Numbered from the stretch's first letter, positions 44,528 through 55,138 are shown. The stretch: 64,000 nucleotides of DNA from Vibrio mimicus (GCF_019048845.1 NZ_CP077425.1:124001-188000), one strand, 5' to 3'. Translations and numbers: made by a program. Notes: generated from the letters alone by a model not told the origin.

Positions 44528-45925
44528 ATGAAACCACTCGATAATCCGTCACTACACAACCCCATGCACTGGCACAGTGAAGGCGATATCAACACTACCG
44601 AAGCACGACAAGCATGGTTGGCACAATTGGATGATGAAGCGACACAAAATTTGTTACAACGTGACGCTGAAGTATTTCTTCATCAAGCTATGTCCACACC
44701 TTGCCTAGATGCGTTAGTCAGTGCGGAAGGCTGTTATTTGCAAGATGTGTCAGGCCAACGCTACCTCGATTTTCATGGCAATAATGTGCATCAACTCGGT
44801 CATGGTCATCCGCAGGTGATCGAAAAAATCACCGAACAAATGCAGATGTTACCTTTCGCGCCGCGCCGCTTTACCCATGAAACCGCAGTTCGTTGCGCGG
44901 AGAAACTCACAGACATTGCAGGTGGCGAACTCAAACGCGTACTGTTTGCTCCCGGCGGTACTTCCGTCATTGGTATGGCGCTCAAATTGGCGCGCTATGT
45001 GACGCAGAATTTTAAAGTAGTCAGTCTGTGGGATGCCTTTCATGGTGCATCTTTGGATGCCATTTCTGTGGGTGGCGAAGCCTGCTTTCGACAAGGAATG
45101 GGGCCACTTATGGCAGGTGTGGAGCGCATACCTCCAGCCATTACCTATCGCGGTGCGTTTCCCCGTGAAGACGGCAGCGATGTGCACTACGCCGATTACT
45201 TGGAATACGTGATCGAAAAAGAAGGCGGTATCGGGGCATTCATCGCAGAAGCGATCCGCAATACCGATGTACAAGTACCTAGCCGTGCCTATTGGCAGCG
45301 GGTGCGGGAGATCTGCGATAAACACAATGTGCTGTTGATCATTGATGACATTCCCAACGGCATGGGGCGCAGCGGCGAGTGGTTTACTCACCAAGCGTTC
45401 GGCATCGAGCCTGATATTTTGTGTATCGGCAAAGGTTTGGGGGCAGGCCTTATCCCCATCGCGGCCCTACTCACCAAAGAAAAATACAACACCGCCGCGC
45501 AGGTTTCTTTGGGTCACTACACCCATGAAAAAAGTCCACTCGGCTGCGCTGCGGCATTAGCCAGCATTGAAGTGATTGAGCAGCAAAATTTACTCGCCAA
45601 AGTTCAGGCAGATAGCGTTTATATGCGCCAACGTCTCAATCAAATGCAGCAGCAATTTTCACTGATTGGCGATGTGCGTGGTATCGGTTTGCTTTGGGGC
45701 ATCGAACTGGTGACCGATCGCCACACCAAACAGCGCGCTCACGATGAAGCCGAAGCCGTGCTTTATCACTGCTTACGTCATGGGCTGAGTTTTAAAGTCT
45801 CACAAGGCAATGTGATTCAACTCAGTCCGCCTCTCATTATTTCGCGTCAAGAGCTGGATCAAGCACTCGATATTTTGCACTCCGCTTTGCTCGCCATCAG
45901 CCAGCAAATGGGTTACTCACATTAA
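44528..45925 (+). CDS. pbfA: PLP-dependent (R)-1-hydroxy-2-aminoethylphosphonate ammonia-lyase (PbfA type)
   Basis: The 465-residue protein is a class III aminotransferase-fold enzyme: FAPGGTSVIGMALKLAR (about 140-156), LIIDDIPNGMGRSGEW (about 272-287) and the cofactor Lys in CIGKGLGAGLIP (about 300). Genes of this type between phnW and phnX encode PbfA, which eliminates ammonia from 1-hydroxy-2-aminoethylphosphonate to give phosphonoacetaldehyde, the PhnX substrate. The assignment rests mainly on this context; a second transaminase is the alternative. It starts 17 bases after phnW and ends 9 bases before phnX. Confidence 0.8.
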   Translation: MKPLDNPSLHNPMHWHSEGDINTTEARQAWLAQLDDEATQNLLQRDAEVFLHQAMSTPCLDALVSAEGCYLQDVSGQRYLDFHGNNVHQLGHGHPQVIEKITEQMQMLPFAPRRFTHETAVRCAEKLTDIAGGELKRVLFAPGGTSVIGMALKLARYVTQNFKVVSLWDAFHGASLDAISVGGEACFRQGMGPLMAGVERIPPAITYRGAFPREDGSDVHYADYLEYVIEKEGGIGAFIAEAIRNTDVQVPSRAYWQRVREICDKHNVLLIIDDIPNGMGRSGEWFTHQAFGIEPDILCIGKGLGAGLIPIAALLTKEKYNTAAQVSLGHYTHEKSPLGCAAALASIEVIEQQNLLAKVQADSVYMRQRLNQMQQQFSLIGDVRGIGLLWGIELVTDRHTKQRAHDEAEAVLYHCLRHGLSFKVSQGNVIQLSPPLIISRQELDQALDILHSALLAISQQMGYSH

Positions 45926-45934
45926 GGAAAAGTT

Positions 45935-46747
45935 ATGAATTCACCGATTCAAGCCGTTATTTTTGATTGGGCTGGCACCATTGTTGATTTTGGATCCTTT
46001 GCGCCGACCTCTATTTTTGTCGAAGCTTTCAAGCAAGGTTTTGATTTTGAGATTAGCCTTGCGGAAGCGCGCGAACCAATGGGATTGGGCAAATGGCAAC
46101 ACATTGAAGCCGTCGGCAAACTCCCAACCGTTGCGCAGCGCTGGCAAAACCAATTTGGACGCCCGATGCAAGCCAGTGATATTGATGCGATTTACGCCGC
46201 TTTTATGCCGCTGCAAATCGCCAAAGTCGCCGATCACGCTGCACCGATTCCTCACTCACTTGAAGTGGTTGAACAGATCCGTTCGCGCGGGATCAAAATC
46301 GGATCTTGCTCTGGCTACCCACGCCAAGTGATGGATGTGCTGATCCCCGCCGCTGCCGATTACGGTTATCGTCCTGATTATGTGGTTGCTACCGATGATT
46401 TACCGCAAGGCGGCCGCCCCGCTCCTTTTATGGCTCTGAAAAATGTCATTGAACTTGGGGTGACCAATGTACGTGCTTGCGTGAAAGTGGATGACGCGCT
46501 TCCCGGTATCGAAGAAGGCCACAATGCCGGCATGTGGACGGTCGGTTTACTGTTGTCTGGCAACGAAGCTGGGTTAACCCTTGAAGAGTATCAACATGCT
46601 GATGCAGCAACGCTACAAGCGGCACGCGAACAGGCACAAGCCAAACTGCAACAGGCAAAACCGCATTATTTGATCGATACGGTTGCAGACTTGCCTGCCG
46701 TGCTCGCGCAAATTGAGCAAAGATTATTAGCTGGTGAACAACCTTAA
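45935..46747 (+). CDS. phnX: Phosphonoacetaldehyde hydrolase (phosphonatase)
   Basis: The 270-residue HAD-family enzyme cleaves phosphonoacetaldehyde to acetaldehyde and phosphate. The nucleophile Asp11 and motif FDWAGT are present, as is Lys53 in [13 protein letters not shown], the Schiff-base lysine specific to Phn[22 protein letters not shown] is the C-terminal HAD motif. AAGGAAA precedes the ATG. It ends the phnW-pbfA-phnX operon; a strong terminator lies at 46868-46893. Confidence 0.95.
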   Translation: MNSPIQAVIFDWAGTIVDFGSFAPTSIFVEAFKQGFDFEISLAEAREPMGLGKWQHIEAVGKLPTVAQRWQNQFGRPMQASDIDAIYAAFMPLQIAKVADHAAPIPHSLEVVEQIRSRGIKIGSCSGYPRQVMDVLIPAAADYGYRPDYVVATDDLPQGGRPAPFMALKNVIELGVTNVRACVKVDDALPGIEEGHNAGMWTVGLLLSGNEAGLTLEEYQHADAATLQAAREQAQAKLQQAKPHYLIDTVADLPAVLAQIEQRLLAGEQP

Positions 46748-46867
46748 CTAGCCGCTTCGTTTATGTGCCATCTTCAATTCCATGCAAAAAACTGGTTACA
46801 TACTAAGGACTTGAAATCTTCTGCTATGCGAGCTATGGTTAGTTCGACAACTTAACAAAACTGATTG

Positions 46868-46903
46868 ATACCGCCCTGTTTTCAGGGCGGTATTTATTTT
46901 GGA
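46868..46903 (+). terminator. Terminator of the phnWX operon, close to the rnk start
   Basis: ATACCGCCCTG (46868-46878) pairs with CAGGGCGGTAT (46883-46893), then TTATTTT. The rnk ribosome binding site GGAGGA (46901-46906) follows at once, so the element could also attenuate rnk. Confidence 0.8.
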
Positions 46904-46911
46904 GGAATAAA

Positions 46912-47319
46912 ATGTCTGAACTCAATACTATCGTGGTCTCCACTCGCGATATGGACAGAATCAGCCAGTTGATGGATAACCTAGCCACTTTGTCGCCAGA
47001 GCTAGAGAGACTGGAAGAAGAATTGGATCGCGCCACCGTGCTCGAACCTGAAGAGATGCCAGAGAATGTCGTCACCATGAATTCTACGGTGCGCTTTAAA
47101 TTCTCAGGTAGCGATGAAGTGATGGAAAAAACGTTAGTTTACCCAAACGATGTGAAAAGCAGCGCTGACGTATCGATTTTTGCCCCTGTGGGTAGTGCGT
47201 TACTTGGCCTTGCAGTGGGTCAACAACTGGCTTGGCCTATGCCGGGCGGCACGTTGAAAACCCTCGAAATCATCGACATAGTCTATCAACCTGAACGCGC
47301 TGGCGAATTCCACCGTTAA
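46912..47319 (+). CDS. rnk: Regulator of nucleoside diphosphate kinase (GreA/GreB-like)
   Basis: The 135-residue protein has an N-terminal short coiled coil (about 10-50, RDMDRISQLMDNLATLSPELERLEEELDRA) and a C-terminal GreA/GreB-type FKBP-like domain (about 55-130, with VSIFAPVGSALLGLAVGQQLAWPMPGG). Rnk binds RNA polymerase and affects nucleotide pools. GGAGGAATAAA precedes the ATG. A palindromic hairpin (47330-47354) follows the gene. Confidence 0.92.
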   Translation: MSELNTIVVSTRDMDRISQLMDNLATLSPELERLEEELDRATVLEPEEMPENVVTMNSTVRFKFSGSDEVMEKTLVYPNDVKSSADVSIFAPVGSALLGLAVGQQLAWPMPGGTLKTLEIIDIVYQPERAGEFHR

Positions 47320-47329
47320 TCAGGTATCC

Positions 47330-47354
47330 GGTGCAAAGTGATTCACTTTGCACC
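47330..47354. terminator. Hairpin after rnk, terminator without T-run
   Basis: GGTGCAAAGTG (47330-47340) and CACTTTGCACC (47344-47354) form a perfect stem with a 3-base loop between the convergent rnk and yjjG genes. Confidence 0.5.
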
Positions 47355-47383
47355 AGGAGCGCCTTACCTTCCTTCTCATGGCA

Positions 47384-48058
47384 TTACGCCAATAAGATCT
47401 CTCTCAGCTCATGCAGTGAAGTCACTTCATAATGTGGCGTAATGCCTTCTGGTTTCGGGTGCTGATGCACATTGAGCCAGCAAGTCTCAATTCCAAAGTT
47501 CAAGCCACCTAAAATATCGGAATGTGGATTATCACCTACCATCAGTACTCGGCTCTTTGTCGGGTTCCCCATTCGCTCCAATGCATGGGCAAAAATGCCC
47601 GCATCTGGTTTAGCAATCCCGACTTCCTCGGAAATCACAATGTGATCAAAAAAGTCTGTCATGCCTGTTTTGGCCAATCTTACATCTTGTAGCTCAGTAA
47701 AACCGTTAGTGATAATGCCCAAGCGCGCTTTACCGTGTAGCGCCTGCATCAGCTCCATTGCGCCCGGTAATAAGGTGCAAATATCCGCCATGGCTTGCAA
47801 AAATGCACTGTTGAGCTCTGCCGTTGTGGTATCCAGCTTTTCTGCCCAGCCCGCAAAGCGCGTATGCTTCAACTGCGCGGCGGTAATATCGCCGTTTTGG
47901 TAATCCACCCACAGCGGTTTATTCACTTCTTGGTATTGGTGAAAATCTTGTTCGGTAAACTCCACGCCTTTGCGCGCGAACATCAGCTGCATCCCTTTAA
48001 AAGCATCGAAATGAAACAAGGTCTCGTCAGCGTCAAATAAGATCCAATCGTACTTCAT
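47384..48058 (-). CDS. yjjG: Pyrimidine 5'-nucleotidase YjjG
   Basis: The 224-residue HAD hydrolase starts [26 protein letters not shown] supplies the nucleophile Asp. [17 protein letters not shown] (motif II, about 108-124) and [12 protein letters not shown] (motif IV, about 171-182) are the other family motifs. YjjG dephosphorylates non-canonical pyrimidine nucleotides. The start at 48058 has AAGGAGATCATC before it, whereas the frame to 48298 adds a stretch without homology. Confidence 0.92.
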   Translation of the reverse strand: MKYDWILFDADETLFHFDAFKGMQLMFARKGVEFTEQDFHQYQEVNKPLWVDYQNGDITAAQLKHTRFAGWAEKLDTTTAELNSAFLQAMADICTLLPGAMELMQALHGKARLGIITNGFTELQDVRLAKTGMTDFFDHIVISEEVGIAKPDAGIFAHALERMGNPTKSRVLMVGDNPHSDILGGLNFGIETCWLNVHQHPKPEGITPHYEVTSLHELREILLA

Positions 48059-48248
48059 GATGATCTCCTTAAAATCAGGCTGATAGTTTAGTGACTTTTG
48101 AGCAGAATGAATACGGTTATCATTTTGATGTATTGATAGCAAAGTTTTTCTTAATACATCGTTTCGGTGACTTAGCGCAAAAAGTAGTCCAACATTTCTT
48201 TTTATAAAGAGCCGTGAAGCGATACATTGAACGGCAAAAGGAGTGGTT

Positions 48249-48425
48249 ATGAAGCGTTTTTTTCCGTCATCAGTGATGTTAATCCCTTTTGTGGTCAAAC
48301 ATTACCCCGAACAGGATGAGTTTTCAGCGGCGGATGACGACGCTGATCCTGATATTCCATTCTCGATGGTTACCGACCATCTCACCGACACGCCTAAGGC
48401 GCATAAGCAATCTGTGGAGGGTTAA
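48249..48425 (+). CDS. 58-residue acidic protein upstream of elbB, unknown
   Basis: The ORF starts ATG at 48249 with AGGAG 5 bases upstream, and encodes [20 protein letters not shown] then an acidic tail ([13 protein letters not shown]). It ends 4 bases before the elbB start codon, so it may be translationally coupled. I do not recognise it. Confidence 0.5.
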   Translation: MKRFFPSSVMLIPFVVKHYPEQDEFSAADDDADPDIPFSMVTDHLTDTPKAHKQSVEG

Positions 48426-48429
48426 AGTC

Positions 48430-49079
48430 ATGAAAAAGTCGCAGTAATTCTCAGTGGCTGTGGAGTATTCGATGGAGCGGAGATCCATGAAGCAGTACTC
48501 GCATTGCATGCCATTGAAAAACAAGGGGCGAGCTGGCACTGCTTTGCACCGAATGTGCAACAGATGCACGTCATTAACCACCTTACGGGTGAAGCGATGC
48601 CAGAAAGTCGCAATGTGTTGGTGGAATCCGCCCGCATTGCTCGCGGTAAAATCCAAGATGTAGCTACACTCAATGTGAATGAATTTGATGCACTTCTGCT
48701 CCCAGGCGGTTTTGGCGCAGCGAAAAATCTCACCGACTTTGCAGTTAAAGGCGCTCAATGCAGTATCAACCCCGATGTCGAAGCTGCCTGTCTCGCTTTT
48801 GCCGATGCCCATAAGCCTGCCGGTTATATCTGCATTGCGCCCACCATCATCCCGATGATTTATGGCGAAGCGGCGCAAGGCACAATTGGTAATGATCACC
48901 ACACCGCAGCCGCATTTAACCAATTAGGTGGCCTACACGTGGATTGCCCAGTGGAAGGCATCGTATTTGATGAAAGGCACAAAGTGCTTTCCACCCCCGC
49001 CTACATGCTGGCAGAGAATATTTCCCAAGCCGCTTGCGGAATAGAAAAACTCGTTGAACGACTACTACAACTGGCTTAG
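48430..49079 (+). pseudogene. elbB: elbB (DJ-1/PfpI-like glyoxalase family), frameshifted at codons 2-3
   Basis: From 48438 the +0 frame reads VAVILSGCGVFDGAEIHEAV and then the whole ElbB protein (HHVINHLTGEAMPESRNVL-like, PGGFGAAKNLTDFAVKG, TPAYMLAENISQAACGIEK) to the stop at 49077-49079. The expected start MKKVAVIL would need ATG with six A; there are five. Read from the ATG at 48430, the frame hits TAA after five codons. Either a 1-base deletion (true mutation or sequencing error in an A run) or slippage on the A run. The alternative TTG start at 48504 would remove the first strand of the Rossmann fold, including the GCGVFDG loop. Confidence 0.8.
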
Positions 49080-49103
49080 CGTTTTGCCAACTCAATCGAC
49101 AAC

Positions 49104-49132
49104 AATGCCCACTTTAAGTGGGCATTTGTTTT
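49104..49132 (+). terminator. Rho-independent terminator after elbB
   Basis: AATGCCCACTT (49104-49114) pairs with AAGTGGGCATT (49116-49126), with TGTTTT following. Confidence 0.75.
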
Positions 49133-49345
49133 AAACTTCAGGCCAACAAAAAGTAGTAACTTGTTCCAGAAATAAAACTGACATATTAATAGTGATAGTT
49201 TTATAGAAATTCTAAATAGCCTAATTGCCATAATCTTGAAGCCAATATAACCTTGATAACGTAATCGGTAGCAGAAAACCGTTAGCTTCTCCTGATACCG
49301 CTGTCACCTTCAATTCAACAATTTATTCAGTTTGGAGAAAACCCA
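49127..49345. other. AT-rich intergenic region upstream of mscL
   Basis: No gene is seen in about 220 bases. It contains the mscL promoter, not identified with certainty. Confidence 0.45.
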
Positions 49346-49756
49346 ATGAGCTTACTTAAAGAGTTCAAGGCTTTTGCATCTCGTGGCAATGTGATCGACA
49401 TGGCTGTCGGTATTATCATTGGCGCGGCATTTGGCAAAATAGTGTCGTCATTTGTGGCCGATATCATTATGCCGCCAATCGGTATTATTTTAGGCGGTGT
49501 GAATTTTAGCGATCTGAGTTTCGTATTACTTGCCGCGCAAGGTGATGCCCCTGCCGTAGTGATTGCCTACGGTAAATTTATCCAAACCGTGGTCGATTTT
49601 ATGATTATCGCATTCGCCATTTTCATGGGTTTAAAAGCGATCAATAGCTTAAAACGCAAGGAAGAAGAAGCGCCTAAAGCCCCACCTGCGCCAACCAAAG
49701 ATCAAGAACTGCTTTCTGAAATCCGTGATTTGTTAAAAGCACAACAAGATAAATAA
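49346..49756 (+). CDS. mscL: Large-conductance mechanosensitive channel
   Basis: The 136-residue protein has two transmembrane helices. [31 protein letters not shown] (about 6-36) is the pore-lining first helix with the conserved GNVIDMAVG motif, and the second helix is [20 protein letters not shown]. The C-terminus has the charged bundle [14 protein letters not shown]. It opens under membrane tension to release solutes. GGAGAAAACCC precedes the ATG. A terminator follows at 49779-49802. Confidence 0.97.
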   Translation: MSLLKEFKAFASRGNVIDMAVGIIIGAAFGKIVSSFVADIIMPPIGIILGGVNFSDLSFVLLAAQGDAPAVVIAYGKFIQTVVDFMIIAFAIFMGLKAINSLKRKEEEAPKAPPAPTKDQELLSEIRDLLKAQQDK

Positions 49757-49778
49757 CTCTGGATTATTCACCCTTCTA

Positions 49779-49802
49779 AGGCGCTCAAGTGAGCGCCTTT
49801 TT
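49779..49802 (+). terminator. Rho-independent terminator of mscL
   Basis: AGGCGCTC (49779-49786) pairs with GAGCGCCT (49791-49798), then TTTTTC. Confidence 0.85.
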
Positions 49803-49986
49803 CAATCACAACGAGTCAAAATGCTGTGAAAACAGCGTGCTTCAATTGATCAAAATCAGCAATCCGTTAAAATCCCAATCGCTCGCAGAATTCACTCCAT
49901 AAGAATCTTTACAAGCCACAATTTATCGTTATGATTTGCGCGCAAACGTTTTCCTCACCATTTTTACCGCTCTAGATGAGGGTTTT

Positions 49987-51735
49987 ATGCTGCCAGATAT
50001 TGAAATTTGCCGCGCTACACCATTAGCGTCTATCGACACCATTGCTCAAAAAGCGGGATTGCTCGCGAATGAGTACGAAAGCCACGGCCTGCATAAAGCC
50101 AAAGTGTCACTGCATTGCCTAGAGCGATTGGCCAGTAAGCCTAAAGGTAAATTCATTCTGGTCACTGCAATTACCCCAACACCACTGGGCGAAGGCAAAA
50201 CCGTCACCACTATTGGTTTAGCACAAGGGTTGGCCAAACTTAATCACTCGGTCATGGCGTGCATTCGCCAGCCCTCTATGGGGCCTATTTTGGGTGTGAA
50301 AGGCGGCGCTGCAGGCGGCGGGTATTCGCAGGTCGCACCAATGGAAGAACTCAACCTGCATTTAACTGGTGATATTCATGCCGTCACTGCGGCGCATAAC
50401 CTTGCTGCAGCAGCAATTGATGCGCGAATTTATCACGAACAACGACTCGGATATGACGATTTTGAGCGCCGCACAGGCATGCAAGCGCTGCGCATTGACC
50501 CCAAACAGGTCGTTTGGAAACGTGTGATGGATCATAACGATCGTGCACTGCGCATGGTGACGGTCGGCCGCAATGAACCCGGAAAAAATATTAATGGCTA
50601 TGAGCGCGAAGATGGTTTCGATATCTCTGCCGCATCCGAATTGATGGCCATTCTTGCTCTCGCCTCGGATCTACGCGATTTGCGTCGCCGCATCGGTAAT
50701 GTGGTGCTGGCTTATGATTTGGACGGTAATCCGGTCACTACAGAAGATCTGAAAGTGGCAGGTGCAATGGCCGTGAGCATGAAGGAAGCGATTGAACCGA
50801 CCTTGATGCAAACCTTGGAAGGCGTACCAACGCTGATTCACGCAGGCCCGTTTGCCAACATCGCGCACGGTAACTCATCGATTATTGCAGATGAAATCGC
50901 CACCCGTTTGGCTCACTACACCGTTACCGAAGGCGGTTTTGGCTCCGATATGGGGTTTGAGAAAGCCTGTAACATCAAAGCGAAAGCTTCTGGTAAAACG
51001 CCAGATTGTGCCGTGATTGTCGCAACCTTACGTGGCTTGAAAGCCAATTCCGGGCTGTATGATTTGCGCCCCGGTCAAGCCGTACCGGATGCCCTCTTCG
51101 CTCCTGACAGCGCCGCTTTGCAAGCCGGTTTTGAAAACCTGAAATGGCATATTGATAACGTAAACCAGTATGGTGTGCCTGCTGTAGTGGCGATCAACCG
51201 CTTCCCACAAGATTGCACTGAAGAGCTGGATCAACTAGTTAAGCTTATTGAAGCCTTACCCAATCGTGTATCCGTTGCCATTTCTGAGGGCTTTGCACAA
51301 GGTGGCGAAGGCACAAAATTGCTTGCAGAAAAAGTCGTTAAGCAGTGCCAAAACCATTCTCAGTTTACACCGCTCTACCATTCAGACATGCCATTGGATG
51401 AAAAACTCAAAGCGGTGGCCATAAAAGGCTATGGCGCGGCAGAGATTTCACTGAGTGATAAAGCCGCGCAGCAATTAGCCAAACTGCAAGCCCAAGGCTT
51501 TGATCATCTTGCGGTTTGCTTGGCGAAAACACCGCTGTCGATTTCTACCGATCCCGCAATTAAAGGGGCTCCACGAGATTTTATCGTGCCGATCCGTGAA
51601 CTGCGTTTATGTGCAGGTGCAGAATTTGTCTACGCCTTGTGTGGTAGTGTAATGACCATGCCGGGACTGCCTGAAAAGCCTTCCTTTATGTCACTCGATA
51701 TCGATCAAGACGGCAATATTGTCGGCCTCAATTAA
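49987..51735 (+). CDS. fhs: Formate-tetrahydrofolate ligase
   Basis: The 582-residue enzyme makes 10-formyl-tetrahydrofolate from formate, THF and [21 protein letters not shown] (about 76-93) is the P-loop, and [21 protein letters not shown] (about 108-128) is the family signature. The length fits monofunctional FTHFS. The start at 49987 ([16 protein letters not shown]) has GAGGG 5 bases upstream; the upstream frame from a TTG at 49936 adds a non-homologous leader. It is a single-gene unit. Confidence 0.93.
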   Translation: MLPDIEICRATPLASIDTIAQKAGLLANEYESHGLHKAKVSLHCLERLASKPKGKFILVTAITPTPLGEGKTVTTIGLAQGLAKLNHSVMACIRQPSMGPILGVKGGAAGGGYSQVAPMEELNLHLTGDIHAVTAAHNLAAAAIDARIYHEQRLGYDDFERRTGMQALRIDPKQVVWKRVMDHNDRALRMVTVGRNEPGKNINGYEREDGFDISAASELMAILALASDLRDLRRRIGNVVLAYDLDGNPVTTEDLKVAGAMAVSMKEAIEPTLMQTLEGVPTLIHAGPFANIAHGNSSIIADEIATRLAHYTVTEGGFGSDMGFEKACNIKAKASGKTPDCAVIVATLRGLKANSGLYDLRPGQAVPDALFAPDSAALQAGFENLKWHIDNVNQYGVPAVVAINRFPQDCTEELDQLVKLIEALPNRVSVAISEGFAQGGEGTKLLAEKVVKQCQNHSQFTPLYHSDMPLDEKLKAVAIKGYGAAEISLSDKAAQQLAKLQAQGFDHLAVCLAKTPLSISTDPAIKGAPRDFIVPIRELRLCAGAEFVYALCGSVMTMPGLPEKPSFMSLDIDQDGNIVGLN

Positions 51736-51876
51736 CCAAGTTTGTTATCTACGCCGTGTTGTCACTTGATGCACGGCGTTATCCTCAAGATAAAAAGTCC
51801 CCTCCAACGCTGAAATTTCTGATCCTGTTTGCCGTTCTTTTTCTATAACTCTGTAAAGAACCAAAAGGAAATGCTC

Positions 51877-53013
51877 ATGAAACGACTCTTTGCTTGGGGA
51901 GCTCCACTATTCGCTTTGGTTGCGCTTACCCTCTCTCTGTTTAGTCAAGCCGATACCAAACCAAGTGCGATGCGGCCAACTACAGACGGTTATCAACAAG
52001 CCACACTCGCTGGCGGCTGCTTCTGGTGTACAGAATCCGATATGGAGAAGCTGCTCGGTGTAGTGGACGTGGTTTCTGGCTACGCGGGTGGACACGTGGA
52101 TAACCCTACTTACAAGCAAGTCTCATCGGGTAAAACGGGACACATCGAAGTCATTCAAGTGACATTTGATCCGAAGATCGTCAGTTATGAACAAGTGCTG
52201 GATAACTTCTTCCGACACATCGACCCAACCGATGACCAAGGCTCGTTTGTCGACCGTGGTTCGCAGTATCGCCCTGCTATTTTCTATCACAACGCAGAGC
52301 AACTTGAAGTGGCTAAGCGCTTTATGATGGAAATTGACCAGCTCGGTATTTTCAAGAAGCCACTCAAAACGGAATTAATCGAGTTTAAACAATTCTGGCC
52401 GGCTGAAGACTACCATCAGGACTACTACAAGAAGAATAAAGTCCGCTACAACTACTATCGCTATGCTTCCGGACGTGATCAGTATTTGGATGAGATTTTT
52501 GGTGCCGACCGAAATGAAAAACCGAAAACCCTTCGCCAGTTGATTGATGAGAAAAATGGGCAAGCTAACGTCAAAGCTTATGTGCGTCCATCAGATGATC
52601 AGATCCGCGCTAAGCTGACCAGCTTGCAATACAAGGTGACACAGCACGAAGGCACAGAACGTCCATTCGATAATGAATATTGGGACAATAAAGAAGAAGG
52701 CATTTACGTTGATATTGTGTCGGGTGAACCGCTGTTTTCTTCTACCGACAAATACAAATCAGGAACCGGTTGGCCGAGTTTCACCAAGCCGATAGATTCA
52801 AGTTACATTGTAACCAAAGATGACACTAAACTCTTTTACACCCGCACTGAAGTCCGTAGCCGCTTCGCCGATTCACACCTTGGACATGTGTTTGATGATG
52901 GCCCAGCCCCAACTGGCTTACGTTACTGTATGAACTCCGCCGCGATGCGTTTCATCCCCAAACAAGAGATGGCAGCGCAAGGCTACGGCGAATATCTAGC
53001 ACTGTTCAAATAA
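51877..53013 (+). CDS. msrAB: Secreted or membrane-anchored fused methionine sulfoxide reductase MsrA/MsrB
   Basis: The 378-residue product starts [20 protein letters not shown], a signal or membrane anchor. An MsrA domain follows ([20 protein letters not shown], with the nucleophile in GCFWC, about 45-55), then an MsrB domain ([12 protein letters not shown], about 292-303, and active Cys in [11 protein letters not shown] near the end). The four zinc-binding Cys of many MsrBs are absent, as in the zinc-free subgroup. It repairs oxidised methionines in the envelope. The ATG at 51877 has AAGGAAATGCTC before it. Confidence 0.9.
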   Translation: MKRLFAWGAPLFALVALTLSLFSQADTKPSAMRPTTDGYQQATLAGGCFWCTESDMEKLLGVVDVVSGYAGGHVDNPTYKQVSSGKTGHIEVIQVTFDPKIVSYEQVLDNFFRHIDPTDDQGSFVDRGSQYRPAIFYHNAEQLEVAKRFMMEIDQLGIFKKPLKTELIEFKQFWPAEDYHQDYYKKNKVRYNYYRYASGRDQYLDEIFGADRNEKPKTLRQLIDEKNGQANVKAYVRPSDDQIRAKLTSLQYKVTQHEGTERPFDNEYWDNKEEGIYVDIVSGEPLFSSTDKYKSGTGWPSFTKPIDSSYIVTKDDTKLFYTRTEVRSRFADSHLGHVFDDGPAPTGLRYCMNSAAMRFIPKQEMAAQGYGEYLALFK

Positions 53014-53042
53014 CGTCTTAATTAGTCCTATCCCCGAAAAGC

Positions 53043-53068
53043 AATCAGCCCTCAATTGAGGGCTGATT
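53043..53068. terminator. Bidirectional terminator between msrAB and folE
   Basis: AATCAGCCCTCAA and TTGAGGGCTGATT form a perfect 26-base palindrome, flanked by A and T. The two genes converge here. Confidence 0.75.
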
Positions 53069-53092
53069 AATATTCACTTTCAAGATAATGAG

Positions 53093-53746
53093 TTAACGCA
53101 AACCGTGTAGGAATTCAGCACGCGTCGCTGGGTTAGATTTGAAAATACCCCCCAACGCCGTGGTTGTGGTCACACTAGTTGCATCCATCACACCGCGGGA
53201 TTTTACGCAGTAATGCGTAGCATCAATCGTTACTGCCACATCATCGGACTCAAGCAGCGCTTGCAGCGCGACTAAGATTTGTTGCGTCATGCGTTCTTGC
53301 ACCTGCGGGCGCTGCGCAAAAAAGCGCACAATGCGGTTAATTTTCGATAAGCCGATAATTTTGCCACGTGGAATATAGGCCACGGCGGCTGTCCCATCTA
53401 TGGTGACTAAGTGGTGCTCACAAGTACTGGTCAGTGTGATGTCTTTCACTTTAACCATCTCACTCACTTTCATCTTGTTTTCGATAACGGTGATCTTGGG
53501 GAAGTTGGCATAATCCAACCCCGAGAAAATCTCATCCACATACATTTTTGCAATGCGTTGTGGTGTCTCTTCCAAACTGTCATCAGTAAGGTCCAGTCCG
53601 AGCAGGTTGAGGATCTCACGCATGTGATGTTCGATTTTATCCTTTTTCTCTGCTGGGCTCGCCAAGCTAGGTTGCATTGGAGTTTCCAACCCGCGGCGCT
53701 CTAGCGCATCTTTGACCAACTTTGCGGATTCGCTAAGACCTGACAT
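53093..53746 (-). CDS. folE: GTP cyclohydrolase I
   Basis: The 217-residue enzyme opens GTP to dihydroneopterin triphosphate, the first step of folate synthesis. [11 protein letters not shown] holds the zinc ligands Cys and His (about 109-119), and CVKSRGV the third ligand (about 180). [16 protein letters not shown] is the substrate-site helix. The start at 53746 has GAGG close by and gives [11 protein letters not shown]; the upstream ATG at 53785 is less likely. Confidence 0.95.
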   Translation of the reverse strand: MSGLSESAKLVKDALERRGLETPMQPSLASPAEKKDKIEHHMREILNLLGLDLTDDSLEETPQRIAKMYVDEIFSGLDYANFPKITVIENKMKVSEMVKVKDITLTSTCEHHLVTIDGTAAVAYIPRGKIIGLSKINRIVRFFAQRPQVQERMTQQILVALQALLESDDVAVTIDATHYCVKSRGVMDATSVTTTTALGGIFKSNPATRAEFLHGLR

Positions 53747-53897
53747 TCCTCTACCTCTCAAATACCCCTTTCGGATGGCTGACAAGAATACTCGGATTTA
53801 GTGACAATTACACCCCTAAATTCACGTGGGAATCTGCATCACAGAAGGATTCTGTGCTACAGTCTGCCACAAAAGAAGAACACCATAGGATATCCAG

Positions 53898-55133
53898 ATG
53901 GGCTGTTGTGATGCACCCGGCTTAATGCCGATTGAAGATGCACTTGAGAAAATGCTGTCACGTATTCAACCCGTGCAAACCACTTTACGTTTGCCTCTGC
54001 CTGAGGCGCTCGGCTATGTGCTCGCCGAGGCGATCTTATCGCCCATTCATGTGCCACCGTTTGATAACTCAGCGATGGATGGTTATGCCGTCCGTCGCGC
54101 TGAACTTGCGCAGCAAAAACCGCTGCCCGTTTCAGGAAAATCGTTTGCTGGTCAACCCTTTACAGAAGAATGGCCGCCAATGACCTGCGTGCGCATTATG
54201 ACGGGTGCACAAATCCCTGCCGGTTGTGATGCGGTGATCATGCAAGAACAAGCGACCATCACCGAAGAGGGTGTGGTGTTCTGCCAGCATGAGGTCAAAC
54301 TCAATGACAATATCCGCCCAACTGGTGATGACATTCGCCAAAATGATGTGGTGCTGGAACGCGGTGCGCGCTTAACCGCACGTGATATCCCGATGATTGC
54401 GACTCTCGGCATTAGCCATGTCACCGTCTATCGCAAACCGAAAGTGGCGTTTTTCTCCACCGGTGATGAGCTCAAACCACTTGGTGAACCGCTGCAAGCC
54501 GGACAGATTTACGACAGCAATCGCTACGGCATTAAACCCTTGATTGAAAACTTCGGCTGCGAAGCGATTGATCTCGGCATAGTGCCGGATTGCCCTACCA
54601 CTCTGAAAGCCACGTTTGAGCAAGCGCAAAGCTTGGCAGATGTGGTGGTCACCTCCGGTGGCGTCAGCGTGGGTGAAGCCGATTACACCAAAGATATTTT
54701 GCAAGCGCTGGGTGAAATCGGCTTTTGGAAACTGGCAATCAAGCCGGGTAAACCTTTTGCATTTGGCGCATTGCAGGATGCTTGGTTTTGCGGTCTGCCG
54801 GGCAACCCGGTTTCCGCTGTGTTGACCATGTACGTGCTGGTACAACCTATGCTTGCCAAATTAGCGGGACACAGTGCTTGGCAAGCCCCGGAATCGATCC
54901 CTGCGATCACGCGCAGCCCCTTTAAAAAAGCACCGGGACGGACGGATTTCCAACGCGGCATTTACCGCATTGAAAATGGCCAATTCGTGGTGGAAAGCAC
55001 CGGTAACCAAAGCTCTGGCGCATTCCGCTCAATGAGCTTGGCTAACTGCTTTGTGGTGCTTGAGCGTGAACGTGGCCGCGTGGAAGTCGGCGAAACGGTT
55101 CAAATCCAACTGTTTAACCCAACCCTGTACTAG
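53898..55133 (+). CDS. moeA: Molybdopterin molybdenumtransferase MoeA
   Basis: The 411-residue protein inserts molybdate into adenylated molybdopterin. Conserved blocks are [14 protein letters not shown] (about 53-66), [14 protein letters not shown] (about 138-151), the MoCF_biosynth motif [11 protein letters not shown] (about 252-262) and the [11 protein letters not shown] segment (about 298-308). It is followed 2-8 bases later by moeB; the pair forms an operon. It is divergent from folE. Confidence 0.95.
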   Translation: MGCCDAPGLMPIEDALEKMLSRIQPVQTTLRLPLPEALGYVLAEAILSPIHVPPFDNSAMDGYAVRRAELAQQKPLPVSGKSFAGQPFTEEWPPMTCVRIMTGAQIPAGCDAVIMQEQATITEEGVVFCQHEVKLNDNIRPTGDDIRQNDVVLERGARLTARDIPMIATLGISHVTVYRKPKVAFFSTGDELKPLGEPLQAGQIYDSNRYGIKPLIENFGCEAIDLGIVPDCPTTLKATFEQAQSLADVVVTSGGVSVGEADYTKDILQALGEIGFWKLAIKPGKPFAFGALQDAWFCGLPGNPVSAVLTMYVLVQPMLAKLAGHSAWQAPESIPAITRSPFKKAPGRTDFQRGIYRIENGQFVVESTGNQSSGAFRSMSLANCFVVLERERGRVEVGETVQIQLFNPTLY

Positions 55134-55138
55134 GAGTG

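Noticed and set aside
44849..45394. Minus-strand 181-codon frame inside pbfA
   Set aside because: It is antisense to a conserved PLP enzyme and arises from GC-skewed codon positions; no ribosome binding site.
48324..48923. Minus-strand 199-codon frame across elbB
   Set aside because: It is antisense to the conserved ElbB protein and has no recognisable motif.
54372..54845. Minus-strand 157-codon frame inside moeA
   Set aside because: It is a shadow of moeA, whose plus-strand frame has all family motifs.
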